Shown here: piece after piece, positions 26,241-35,343 of the stretch
Numbering within the stretch: position 1 is the first letter of the stretch
Layout: every line of letters begins with the position of its first letter
NCBI RefSeq assembly: GCF_037975245.1
Contig: NC_092564.1
Location: 11,990,484-12,054,483, forward strand
From: Apostichopus japonicus
Taxonomy: Eukaryota; Echinodermata; Holothuroidea; Aspidochirotida; Stichopodidae
Reading direction: 5' to 3'
Length of the DNA: 64,000 nt
Position numbers and translations under genes: made by a program
The notes under the pieces: generated by a model
Databases searched by the model: none
Told to the model about the DNA's origin: nothing
What the model saw: only the letters and a program-made list of their open reading frames with translations

Positions 26241-26813
26241 GCGTAGCGAATGGAAGGGCGTTTTTACATTTAAGTTATAATTTCAAAAGTGATAGGTATA
26301 CCCGCTACATGTCGGCCTACATGCAAACGTAAACATACTCTGCCCCCCCCCCCCTCCTCACACAAACACACACCCCTGCAACTTTCCAGGACCGAATATA
26401 TCTACCATATTTTTTGACTGAGAAATACCATTAGATACAGGAAATTTCAAAACAAATAACTTACTATAGAATCCCCCCCCCCCCCCCATTCCGTCCCATC
26501 CACCTGCAAGCAACTTCCCTATCCGCACGACAACACACACCCACCCACATACACACAATATAGTTTATGTAGGTATATGTCATCCAAGTTAACAACACTG
26601 TCATGTTTGTGTTTCCAAACAAATCTGGTCCGTTACCAGCCTTGCCCCCCCCCCCCCCACAGCTCCCCCTCCCTCCCATCCTCCTCCGAAATCCAGTGAC
26701 CTCAGCCGTGACGTTGAGCCCGAATATATTTCGTATGTTGGTTTCTGTATGACTGATCGTTACAGTACAGCATTAAGTCATATTTCCGATATTTGTACGA
26801 GCACAATGATAGA
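26241..26813. other. no gene recognised; poly-C tracts
   Basis: Three C runs of about 13-17 bases lie near 26342, 26473 and 26644, with CACACA stretches between. Gly-rich minus-strand frames here are low-complexity artefacts. Confidence 0.5.
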
Positions 26814-27042
26814 TAAATATCGTATGGCAGCCATAATGCATGAACGATACTAAGACAGCAGATACGTACCTGTATATACACTTAATCTACTGCTCGTAAG
26901 TTATGCTCCCTCTCGCATGATCCTATCCAATAATACGGCCATAGACAACCATTTACATCGGCAGGAAAGTAAATAATTCAAGCAGAATGGAAGAATAAAG
27001 CTCCTTGTTTCATTCCCTGCAATGTGTTCGCAAATAATCCAA
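26814..27042 (+). repeat. ~230-bp dispersed repeat, copy 1
   Basis: Direct match to 32819-33055 at roughly 88-90 percent by eye, with shared words ATCGTATGGCAGCCATAATG, CAACCATTTA and AATTCAAGCAGAATGGAAGA. No terminal inverted repeats or coding capacity seen, so the class is unknown. Confidence 0.8.
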
Positions 27043-28065
27043 TACACTTCATGCATGCGCCTATGTAGCTAGTAACGTGTAGGTATTTGTAAATAACGTA
27101 TACACTATACATACTTTGAACTTTACCCGTGGAATATGTACGGATACCTTTAAAGTACTGCATCATGTATTTGCAAACCAGCCTGATTCAATTAACCGTA
27201 TGCTGCTTTACTTCCTGCAAATTTAATTGAACGGAAAATCCCCACAGGGTTCTCCTAAAAAGTCGCAAATTAGATTTTCATGTGGTAATTTTAAAGAATC
27301 TTAAAATTTGTGGTTTTTTTAAGAGAAGAAAAAAGGAGGAGAGGGGGGGCTTGTTTCAGCTCCACGGTATCTTGTAACGTAATATGAAGAGGTTAATTTG
27401 AACTGGTCAATTTGTACTCCCGAGTAAACTTCTGTTGAGGGGCTTCCTGCAGCGATCTGTAACCTTCAATCGTGTACAGATATCACAAAGTGTTCTGATA
27501 CATATTATAAGGAAAATATCATATTAGAAATATTAACTGATACTTGCCAAAATTCATAACATTTTATTTTTATATAAAATACATTTTCATCACGGTCATC
27601 GTATTGATCATGCAAACAAAATCACGAGTGTCAACAACTTCAAAATACTACAGGGTGTCAAGTGACAAACCAGTACCCTAACGGGAAAAGTCCCCATCAG
27701 AGTACAATACTGTGATCTACCATTAGTTCCTCTGGATAAAACTACCTCCCCTGCCCCCCACCCACCCCTCTCTCCTCACCGGTACTGAATGAGAAATACT
27801 TTCATATATAAATAATAAGAAATAATTGAAATAATAACATCAAATAAATCGTTATGTTAAGCTACAAGCACCGAGCGATTCACATTCCCAGAGCAAATAA
27901 ATGCCAAATTATTATTACAACCAACTTCGGGAATGTTAGTTCAAGGCAAATACTAGTCTTGGCCAAGTCGTTTGTTGTAATACTCTTTTTTTCTCGCGTG
28001 CAACTGTACATGACTCAGAGTCCGTTTCTGCCTACCGCGAATGTGCTTGCCCACTGCATTTTACA
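27043..28065. other. no gene recognised (1 kb)
   Basis: AT-rich, with a G-rich tract near 27337-27348 and a C-rich tract near 27750-27770. No motif-bearing frame. Confidence 0.4.
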
Positions 28066-28091
28066 TACCCGTATGGCAAGCCGTTTTACTT

Positions 28092-28405
28092 TTTATTCGA
28101 TATTTGATGATATCATCAAATATTTGGTGATATCAGCAAATAATTGTTGATATCATCAAATCATTTGATGATATCAACAATTCCAACATATCACTTATTC
28201 ATTTGCTGATATCAACAAATCAATTGGTGATATCAGTAATTGATTTAATGATATCAGCAAATGAACCGTACATATCACTAATGCATGCTTTTGTTGATAT
28301 CACCAATTCATTTGTTGATATCACCAATTCATTTGATGATATCACCAATTCATTTGCTGATATCAGTAATTCAACCGTGACGATGATATCAGTAATTCAA
28401 CCGTG
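28092..28405. repeat. left TGATATCA palindrome array
   Basis: About twelve TGATATCA-type cores at intervals of roughly 20-30 bp, each flanked by CAAAT/ATTTG or AATT words so that many units are themselves ~20-bp palindromes. Inverse counterpart of 30379-30890. Confidence 0.9.
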
Positions 28406-28474
28406 ACAGCCCGTCTGTCAGTGTACTAAGCAGTACATGCAAATGACAGTGACGAGACAACAGGGTACGGGTAG

Positions 28475-28748
28475 CGTTACTTTCACCTTGGCGATTGCGG
28501 TAAACTTGATGAAGCACAGATCGTTATTGACAGAAGTTCTCGGATTTTGGGGGAAGTAGAGAGGCTCTTAACTGGCAATGAGAATGCTTCTGAAGCGAAA
28601 GAACGTCTTCTCCAAAGCAAAGAGAAATTTAGAACGGATTAACGCGAGCATCGATGAGCACAGGTTCAATTCAATAGCAGCTGTGCACGATCAGCTCCTT
28701 TCCATCGCAGACGCACAGGCACAGCCAGACGGAACGTTGCAGCCATGA
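28475..28748 (+). pseudogene. decayed coding block of unknown origin inside the element
   Basis: After a TAG at 28472 a frame runs 55 codons to TAA at 28640 (ends ...NASEAKERLLQSKEKFRTD). Shifting by one base at about 28637 continues for 36 codons (INASIDEHRFNSIAAVHDQL, then LSIADAQAQPDGTLQP) to TGA at 28746. One frameshift would unite them into ~90 residues. The composition is charged, Leu/Ala-rich and coiled-coil-like, unlike the AT-rich surroundings. I do not recognise it. A Gag-like or captured host exon are both possible. Confidence 0.4.
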
Positions 28749-29125
28749 GCGGCGATCATGGGGGGGGGGACATATTTTAGGTGGGGGATATAGTATCTAA
28801 TATCCCCCTCCCCAATATTTGGTGGCATAGTGTTTTTGTGTGGCTATAAATAGAAAATAATGCATGAGATTATTTATCCAAATCCTATTTGGCGGTGGCT
28901 AAAACTTCATCCAACACATGCGCTATGAGGTAAATGACTCTTCGTCGTCGTTTCTGTGACCTGTGACCGTATAGCATGTTGTCACTCATGATTATTATCA
29001 TAATGTCTGTACATCTCTTGTGTATGAGTGTAAGTACGTACAATCATATATATGATCCACATCGATATGGGTTCACTGGGTCACTGGGTTTCCATTTGGC
29101 CTGTTTCCTACAAGATTTCTAACCG

Positions 29126-29749
29126 CAGGCACGTAGCCAAGTAGGGGGGGGGGGGGTGGGGCGAAGATATTTTTGTCTTTTTTAACGATATCGAAGTTTT
29201 ATATTTATAATATTTGTACACAATAAATTAACTGTGTCTGAATTTTCGAAAATTCCCTGACCAACATTCTTCATCATACTTCCCTCTACTGACCGGTCTG
29301 TTAGGGGTTGAAGGTTTTTTTTCTATATTGGTTGACCATAGATGAAATTTTGTGCAACATTTATGGATATGTTTTGAAGTGAATTTATAATTCAAATTCT
29401 GAACAAATAATGGGCTTCAAACCTTGAAAAGTGGGGCTGACGGGTATTGTATAGGCCGTTACGTAGTATTACCTTCCAAAGCAATGATCCACAGGAGAAG
29501 CGATGAGGTCGAACATGATGTGTGCATGACTGGTGACAATCTTGAAAAAGGTTATGGATAGAAGAAAAAAACTATTGGGAAAACTTGATTCTCAGGCCAA
29601 AGTATACAACTTGTTGATCATTTTCAAGCCCGAGAAGTGCCATTTCCTGTGATCTGGGGGGCTATCAAAACCAGAAATTTTCTGTGGCGCTCCGCTTAGA
29701 TAGTAATTCGATCGCGCCCCCGGGTTAGAAAATCCTGGATACACGCCTG
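29126..29749 (+). mobile_element. hAT-like MITE nested in the 6-bp-TSD element
   Basis: It starts CAGGCACGTAGCCAAG and ends TCCTGGATACACGCCTG. The right ~430 bp are a direct repeat of 1-464. The flanks TCTAACCG and TATTTATA do not match, so its target duplication has been lost, possibly because a TA microsatellite expanded next to its right end. There is no transposase. Confidence 0.75.
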
Positions 29750-29756
29750 TATTTAT

Positions 29757-29760
29757 ATAT

Positions 29761-29840
<80 letters not shown>
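29757..29840. repeat. (AT)n microsatellite
   Basis: About 75 bp of TA dinucleotides between ACACACAC borders, directly beside the right end of the hAT-like element. Confidence 0.9.
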
Positions 29841-29843
<3 letters not shown>

Positions 29844-30378
29844 AAATAACGAAGTGCGCGAACAATTTTAATTTGGGGTGGGGGAATTGTTACGCGTCTG
29901 CACCCAAGTTAAAGTCCCCCCACCCCAATATTTGAAACAAATCTCCCGCCACTGGTTGCAGCCACCATCGGGGAGCCAGTCTAATGGACACAGTTCCCAG
30001 CCTGTTTCTGTCGCCGACCAGGGTATACTTTTTACATTTTGGTATTTCATATTGAACTACTTAACCACCCCGATATTATTTTTCATAGGTTTATAGGCCT
30101 GGCCTACTCGTTGCTTGCCCAACGTTTGTCGTCCCTGTCACGAGTGCATGAGTAGCCACGGTACCTCTCCCAGTGGCAGTAGTAGTACTGTGTAACTTAG
30201 TCCCCTTTCCCCTCCCGTTGATCGCTATAACCAAGGCTGAAATTAACCGCGCACCAGGCGCCTTTCTGTGCCCGCTACCAGTCAAACAGCGCCCTTAAGA
30301 CCCAAAAAGAATGCCTGTTGATGGCGCTCGTTTCTAATTCCTTTTTGTAGACGTTGGTTCGATACGCTTGAATTACTG
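29841..30378. other. element interior, nothing recognised
   Basis: Mixed-composition sequence, less AT-rich than the flanks. Short frames on both strands lack motifs. Confidence 0.4.
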
Positions 30379-30890
30379 ATATCAGCAAATGAATTGGTGA
30401 TATCAGCAAATGAATTGTTGATATCAGCAATTCCAACATATCGCCAATTCAATTGCTGATATCAGCAAATCTTTTAATGATATCACCAAATCATTTCATG
30501 ATATCAGCAATTCGGTTCCTCATATCACTAATTAATTAGTGATATGTCGGAATTGTTGATATCAGCAAATGATTTGCTGATATCATCAATTCAATTGCTG
30601 ATATCACCAATTCATTTGCTGACATCAGCAAATATTTGTTGATATCAGCTATTATTTATTGATATCAGCAATTATTTGGTGATATCACCAAATGAATTGG
30701 TGATATCAGCAAATGAATTGCTGATATCAGCAAATGAATTGCTGATATCAACAATTATTTGCTGATATCAGCAAATAATTGTTGATATCAGCAATTATTT
30801 GATGATATCATCAAATGATTTGATGATATCAACAATTATTTGCTGATATCACCAAATATTTGATGATATCATCAAATATCGAATAAAAAG
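30379..30890. repeat. right TGATATCA palindrome array
   Basis: Roughly 25 TGATATCA-type cores, about twice the length of the left array, with a few decayed cores (CATATCAC, TGACATCA). The outermost ~100 bp are the inverse complement of the left array's outer end. Inner units have no one-to-one match, so the arrays have expanded independently. Confidence 0.9.
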
Positions 30891-31057
30891 TAAAACGGCT
30901 TGCCATATACCCGAGGATCTGTTCGATGCGAACCTAGTATCAATCGAAAGCACATTACCGCGGGCGTTCTCTTGGCAATACAGCAAATAGATACGGGAAA
31001 ATAGCTTCGTGAAAATGAGAGATACACTACTAGGCTGTTTCCTACTAGGGTCTTAAC

Positions 31058-31465
31058 CATAGGCGTATGAGGCGGGGGCGTGGGGCTACAGCCTCCCCCC
31101 CCCCCCGCCCAAAAATGTTTGTGAAAATTGGGGCAATATGCTGAGAATTTTTGGGGCACCTACTGAAAGAAAAATAATTTGCAATATGTGTTTCAATGGT
31201 TAAACTGATATTATTATTATTATCATTATTATTGTAACGACTTCCCCAATAATTATAACCAATATGGAAGGGTAATGACACGATAATGATTGTATGTTAT
31301 TGGCATGTGATATAATAACCGATAAATGCCTATATGATATGCACATTAAGATGTTGAAAGCGCGGGGAAAGCGAGGGGAGCGCGAAAAATTGTGGTTATA
31401 TTTTTCGGGCAAGTCGTTACAGCCCCCCTCCCCCCCCCCAATCAAATTAGGCTCCTACGCCTATG
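31058..31465 (+). mobile_element. hAT-like MITE, 408 bp, exact 8-bp TSD
   Basis: The termini are CATAGGCGTATGAGG and GCTCCTACGCCTATG. GTCTTAAC is exactly duplicated at 31050-31057 and 31466-31473. The interior has C-rich ends, an ATT run near 31209 and no coding capacity. The terminal sequence differs from the other families here, so this is a separate family. Confidence 0.9.
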
Positions 31466-31473
31466 GTCTTAAC

Positions 31474-32818
31474 ACGACTAGGCAAACGCGCATGTTAGGG
31501 CGCAAACGAAGACGAGACTCTGCCATGTATGTTAAACAATTATAGAAGAAACGGAATCTGTTTGTTTATGATATTTATTTATTTTGGTTCTATGCAAGTC
31601 TCATCATAGTTATAGTTTTTTGTGATGCGGTATCCCGTAATTATGTGTTATCTGGTTTTATTGGCGTTCCATAGCAAATAAGTTCATTTCAAAGATGAAT
31701 TTATTTTAGAAAGAAAAAACTTAATTCTTTGCAGACGACAACATCATTTTGAAAAACGTTTATAGGAAAACAGTAGCAATGACTTTAGTTTTAGACAACA
31801 ACAGAGTCGATCCTTTTTGGCGTTTCCATAGAAATACTGGCTGCTTGTTCTATACATTTCTAATTATAGATATTAATATGTTACAATTAAATTTTCAATG
31901 ATAAGTCGAGTCGATAATATCGGAATAAATCATGTTTGAAAGGATCTTGCTTTGCAAAACCAAACGATTTGATGATTTCAGAAAATTGTGTGATCAATGA
32001 TAATGATATAAATAACATAAGAAGAAATTTCGAGAGGAGTTTTAGTAAGCTTCTATCTCAAAAATGCTTGTCTAAGACGTTTTAGAACCAAAGTGTCGAT
32101 GTAGGGTGGTCGGGTGAGGGTGGGTGGGAGTAAGTGGTGAGGTTATACTACGTACATGACCGTTTAAGGGTAGCTGTTTAAGATTATATCCGTTTCGTAT
32201 AGAAACGATAACTCGGTTTCAAACTGATGTTAGTCAAATATGTAGTCAGCGTAGTACAGGCTGTATACCAGCAATGAACGCCCATCGACGTTTGAGGGTA
32301 CAGATATTCTGTCAAATATGGGTAGTATAGTAAAGCGGCCTATATAGCAAACAACACTCTGCCTCCGGGGTTAGCACAGTAAAATAATGTATGCCTCTAT
32401 ATACATATATTATCCATAACAGTATACGTGCGGTATACCCTATAGAGTTCTGTACCGTCTGAAGGAGCACTATATAATACTTGATAATGAAAGTGTGAGA
32501 ACGTCCTGTGACTCATGGTTCTCAGATTGTTCAGGGAGTATGTACAGTTATACTCAGGAAGCTCATGGGCATTCCCCTGTCAGTCTGCACTATAACCATA
32601 TACACCCTGTTGGGACAATTCGGTAACGGTAGTTAACACGACAAACGGTATGCAAAAGCCATGCAGAATAGTTAGTAGCTGGTCTAGCGTATATAGTAAT
32701 GACGTTACTCGTATTAATGTTGCATTGTATGATCTTGGCTAGCCATGATATTTATCACTGTGTAGGAAATACCATTAACGTTTAACTTTACTCCAGTTCA
32801 TTTGTCCGGTCCAATATT
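31474..32818. other. no gene recognised (1.3 kb)
   Basis: AT-rich anonymous sequence; one GGGTGGTCGGGTGAGGGTGG tract near 32105. Nothing else supported. Confidence 0.4.
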
Positions 32819-33055
32819 TAAATAAATATCGTATGGCAGCCATAATGCATGAACGATACTTAGACAGCAGATATACGTATACCTTCATATATACACTTAA
32901 CCTACTGCTCATAAGTTATACTCACTCTCACATGATCCTACCCAAGAATACGGCCAAAGACAACCATTTAAATCGGCAGGAAAGTAAATAATTCAAGCAG
33001 AATGGAAGAATACAGCTCCGTGTTGCATTCTCTGCTAATGTGTTCGCAAATAATA
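32819..33055 (+). repeat. ~230-bp dispersed repeat, copy 2
   Basis: Direct partner of 26814-27042. Copy 2 has small insertions (for example ATACGTATACCTTC) but otherwise tracks copy 1 through to TGTGTTCGCAAATAAT. The two copies lie on opposite sides of the 28072-30907 element, about 6 kb apart. Confidence 0.8.
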
Positions 33056-33355
33056 GAAAGGATTCAAAATTTATGCAACTGTACTGCTAATCGTTATTGA
33101 TACGACTCATACGACAGCATATGTTTAGAAAACAAGTATATCCTACCCTTGTTGAACTGAAATCTTCTCGAAGTCAGGTAAGCCCCTTCTTTGCTGATGT
33201 TTTATAAATCTTTTTAAAGTTTCGCACGTTAGCTTTCGTCGTCGTATGAGTTTCTGCAGGATCCGCGGCGTTAATTGAATGACCTGGTACGGGTATTATT
33301 GTACAGTTGTGCGGCCATATGGCAAGCCGTTTTAACATTTACCTCTCTATTCTAC

Positions 33356-33806
33356 TTAAGTAGAATTAATTCCACTTAAGTAGAATACAATTAAGCTTAA
33401 GTAAAATGAATTGCACTTAAGTAGAATTGCATTTTACTTAAGTTTAATTGTATTCCACTTAAGTAAAATTACCACTTTCTTTTAAGCTTAAGTTAAATTC
33501 AATTTCACTTAAGCTTAAATGTATTCTACTTAAGTAAAATACAATTCTACTTAAGTAAAATTTAATTTAGCTTAAGTAAAAGTGTCATTCTTTTTCACTT
33601 AAGCTAAATTGCATTTTACTTAAGTAAAATTGTATTTTACTTAAGTAGAATACAATTAAGCTTAAGTGAAATTGAATTTAACTTAAGCTAAATTGTATTC
33701 TACTTAAGTAGAATTGTATTTTACTTAAGTATAATACAATTGCATTTTACTTAAGTAAAATTCAATTCTACTTAAGTAAAATACAATTTAGCTTAAGTGG
33801 AATTGA
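33356..33806. repeat. left ACTTAAGT palindrome array
   Basis: About 21 CTTAAG cores in 450 bp, in variants ACTTAAGT, GCTTAAGT and ACTTAAGC, separated by A/T words such as AGAATTGTATT. At its inner end, near 33814, TATGGCAAGCCGTTATAACA repeats the element's outer terminus in the same orientation. Confidence 0.9.
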
Positions 33807-34041
33807 AGGATATGGCAAGCCGTTATAACATTTTCCTCGTGCGGAGAAGTGGTTGGTCTGGGGGCAATGTTTACATGCATGGTATGGAACGCGAAAAGGG
33901 CAAACTTATTTCGTTGCTGAGTTTAACATAAGTTAGACAACGACGTAAGTTTAGACAACGGAATTTTAGACATCAACGTGAGTTTGAGCAACAGCATGGT
34001 AAAACAGCAGCAACAATTTTAGTTTAGGCACGTTCCATAGC

Positions 34042-34320
34042 ATGGTACCATGCCTTGTGATACTTCTACTACTAGTACCACTGATTAATGGTATGTCGTG
34101 TTGTAGTCGTTACCTTGCCCTCAAAAGTGCTTTTCCAACTGCATCAGCAACAGTTTGCAACGATTTATTGGCTGGCTGCATTTACCAATGTCTAACGTTC
34201 AGACTCAGTGATAAACATAGCTTTGCTTCATTTGCTAAGTATGGTGTTATGTTCGTATATACACAACGAAAGCTGGATAAGTATCGCAGAATGGGGGAAT
34301 GGCCGCAAATGGTTACGTAA
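34042..34320 (+). CDS. small open frame with signal-peptide-like start, uncertain
   Basis: 92 codons from ATG to TAA. The first ~18 residues (MVPCLVILLLLVPLINGM) look like a signal peptide with a plausible cleavage after Gly/Met, followed by a Cys-bearing stretch (SCC, VCNDLLAGCIYQC) and a basic, aromatic C-terminus. It sits inside the ACTTAAGT element between the two arrays. There is no family match I recognise and no promoter or splice evidence. A chance frame is quite possible; the length is not exceptional for this window. Confidence 0.25.
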   Translation: MVPCLVILLLLVPLINGMSCCSRYLALKSAFPTASATVCNDLLAGCIYQCLTFRLSDKHSFASFAKYGVMFVYTQRKLDKYRRMGEWPQMVT

Positions 34321-34342
34321 CTAGTACGTCTTGAACGTAACT

Positions 34343-34806
34343 CTATAGGTCTCGCATCACAATTAATTGTTCTATTGACTTACACACTAAACTCATCACT
34401 TTCAAGACCTGCCAAAACATAGATAGAAGTTTTCATCTGGTATATCCTACCCACCACATGATAGCTGTGTTTTTGGCCTATCATGGCACTTGCAAACTTT
34501 CATATCATGACCGTTTAGATTATGAGCTAGAAGAGGAGCAAGTTTATCACACTGAACCCTTCCATATGCTCGTTCGGAGTAATATCAACATTTAACCAAA
34601 GATTTTTTAAAATGGTTTATATCACCTTCGATCCTCCCTATTTTCACACCATCTGTACTTAAAATTATGCTCTTTCACATAAAGGCAGAAAAAACTATGA
34701 CAGTAAATGATAACATGCTTAAGGAAGCTTTACGTTAGGTACTTTTACCTCTTTTCTGACAATGGTAAACCTATTGAGCGGATGAACACGTGGTGAGGCA
34801 CCTAAA
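34343..34806 (+). repeat. dispersed repeat related to 52434-52915
   Basis: Shares with 52434-52915, in the same orientation, ATTGACTTACACACTAAA, TAGAAGTTTTCA, ATCATGGCAC-like and GAGCGGATG words in the same order over ~460 bp, at perhaps 65-70 percent identity by eye. The borders resemble TAGGTCTCGCATCAC and GAGGCACCTAAAA. Probably an older, TTAA-type non-autonomous element nested in the array element. Confidence 0.55.
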
Positions 34807-34879
34807 ATAGTATACAGAGTCGGACTTCGCGGCAAGTACAGTAACGCAATGAGTAGCATATACTGATTGACCAATCACA

Positions 34880-35307
34880 TTTTACTTAAGCTAAATTGCA
34901 TTTTACTTAAGTGAAATAGATTGACCAATCACATTTCACTTAAGCGTAATTCTATTTCACTTAAGTAAAATGCAATTTAGCTTAAGTGAAATTGAAAAGC
35001 CATTTTGCATAAGTAGAATAGCATTTTACTTAAGTAGAATTGAATTTTACTTAAGCAGAATTGCATTCTACTTAAGTAGAATTGAATTTTACTTAAGCAG
35101 AATTGTATTTTACTTAAGTAGAATTGTATTTTACTTAAGTAAAATACGATGTAGACAAAAACCGTTTGAACTTAAGCTAATATGAATTCCACTTAAGTGG
35201 AATACAATAAAGCTTAAGTAAAATGCAATTCTACTTAAGTGCAATTCATTTCACTTAAGCTTAATTGTATTCTACTTAAGTGGAATTAATTCTACTTAAG
35301 TAGAATA
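34880..35307. repeat. right ACTTAAGT palindrome array
   Basis: About 18 CTTAAG cores with spacing of ~20-25 bp. The outer end is the inverse complement of the left array; the inner units differ. A frame of repeated YLSRIEF-like peptides arises only from the repeat. Confidence 0.9.
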
Positions 35308-35343
35308 GAGAGGTAAATGTTAAAACGGCTTGCCATACGGCCA

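Larger units (their letters stand above)
28072..30907. mobile_element. 2.8-kb DNA transposon, 6-bp TSD, TGATATCA-array inverted termini
   Basis: Both ends begin TATGGCAAGCCGTTTTA. The first ~105 bp of the two ends are identical inverse complements (28072-28176 against 30907-30803). TACCCG is exactly duplicated at 28066-28071 and 30908-30913. Each terminal region is an array of the palindrome TGATATCA spaced by short A/T words. The same 17-bp terminus bounds 33318-35337, which also has a 6-bp duplication. The interior holds a decayed coding block (28475-28748), a nested hAT-like MITE (29126-29749) and an AT repeat, but no visible transposase. Among eukaryotic superfamilies I recall IS3EU, Dada and Maverick/Polinton giving 6-bp duplications; termini starting TAT recall IS3EU, but that is a guess. 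Confidence 0.85.
33318..35337. mobile_element. 2.0-kb DNA transposon, 6-bp TSD, ACTTAAGT-array inverted termini
   Basis: Both ends begin TATGGCAAGCCGTTTTAAC. The outer ~120 bp of the two ends are inverse complements with a single mismatch seen, and similarity continues further in. CGGCCA is exactly duplicated at 33312-33317 and 35338-35343. The terminal regions are arrays of ACTTAAGT-like palindromes. The first 17 bp are identical to those of 28072-30907, while the palindromic word is entirely different. The interior holds an internal copy of the terminus (33814), a small secreted-like frame and a dispersed repeat shared with 52434-52915. No transposase is visible. Confidence 0.85.

Noticed and set aside
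28092-30890. CRISPR-like reading of the TGATATCA arrays
   Set aside because: Spacers are short A/T variants of one another and the arrays form the inverted ends of a transposon; no cas genes.
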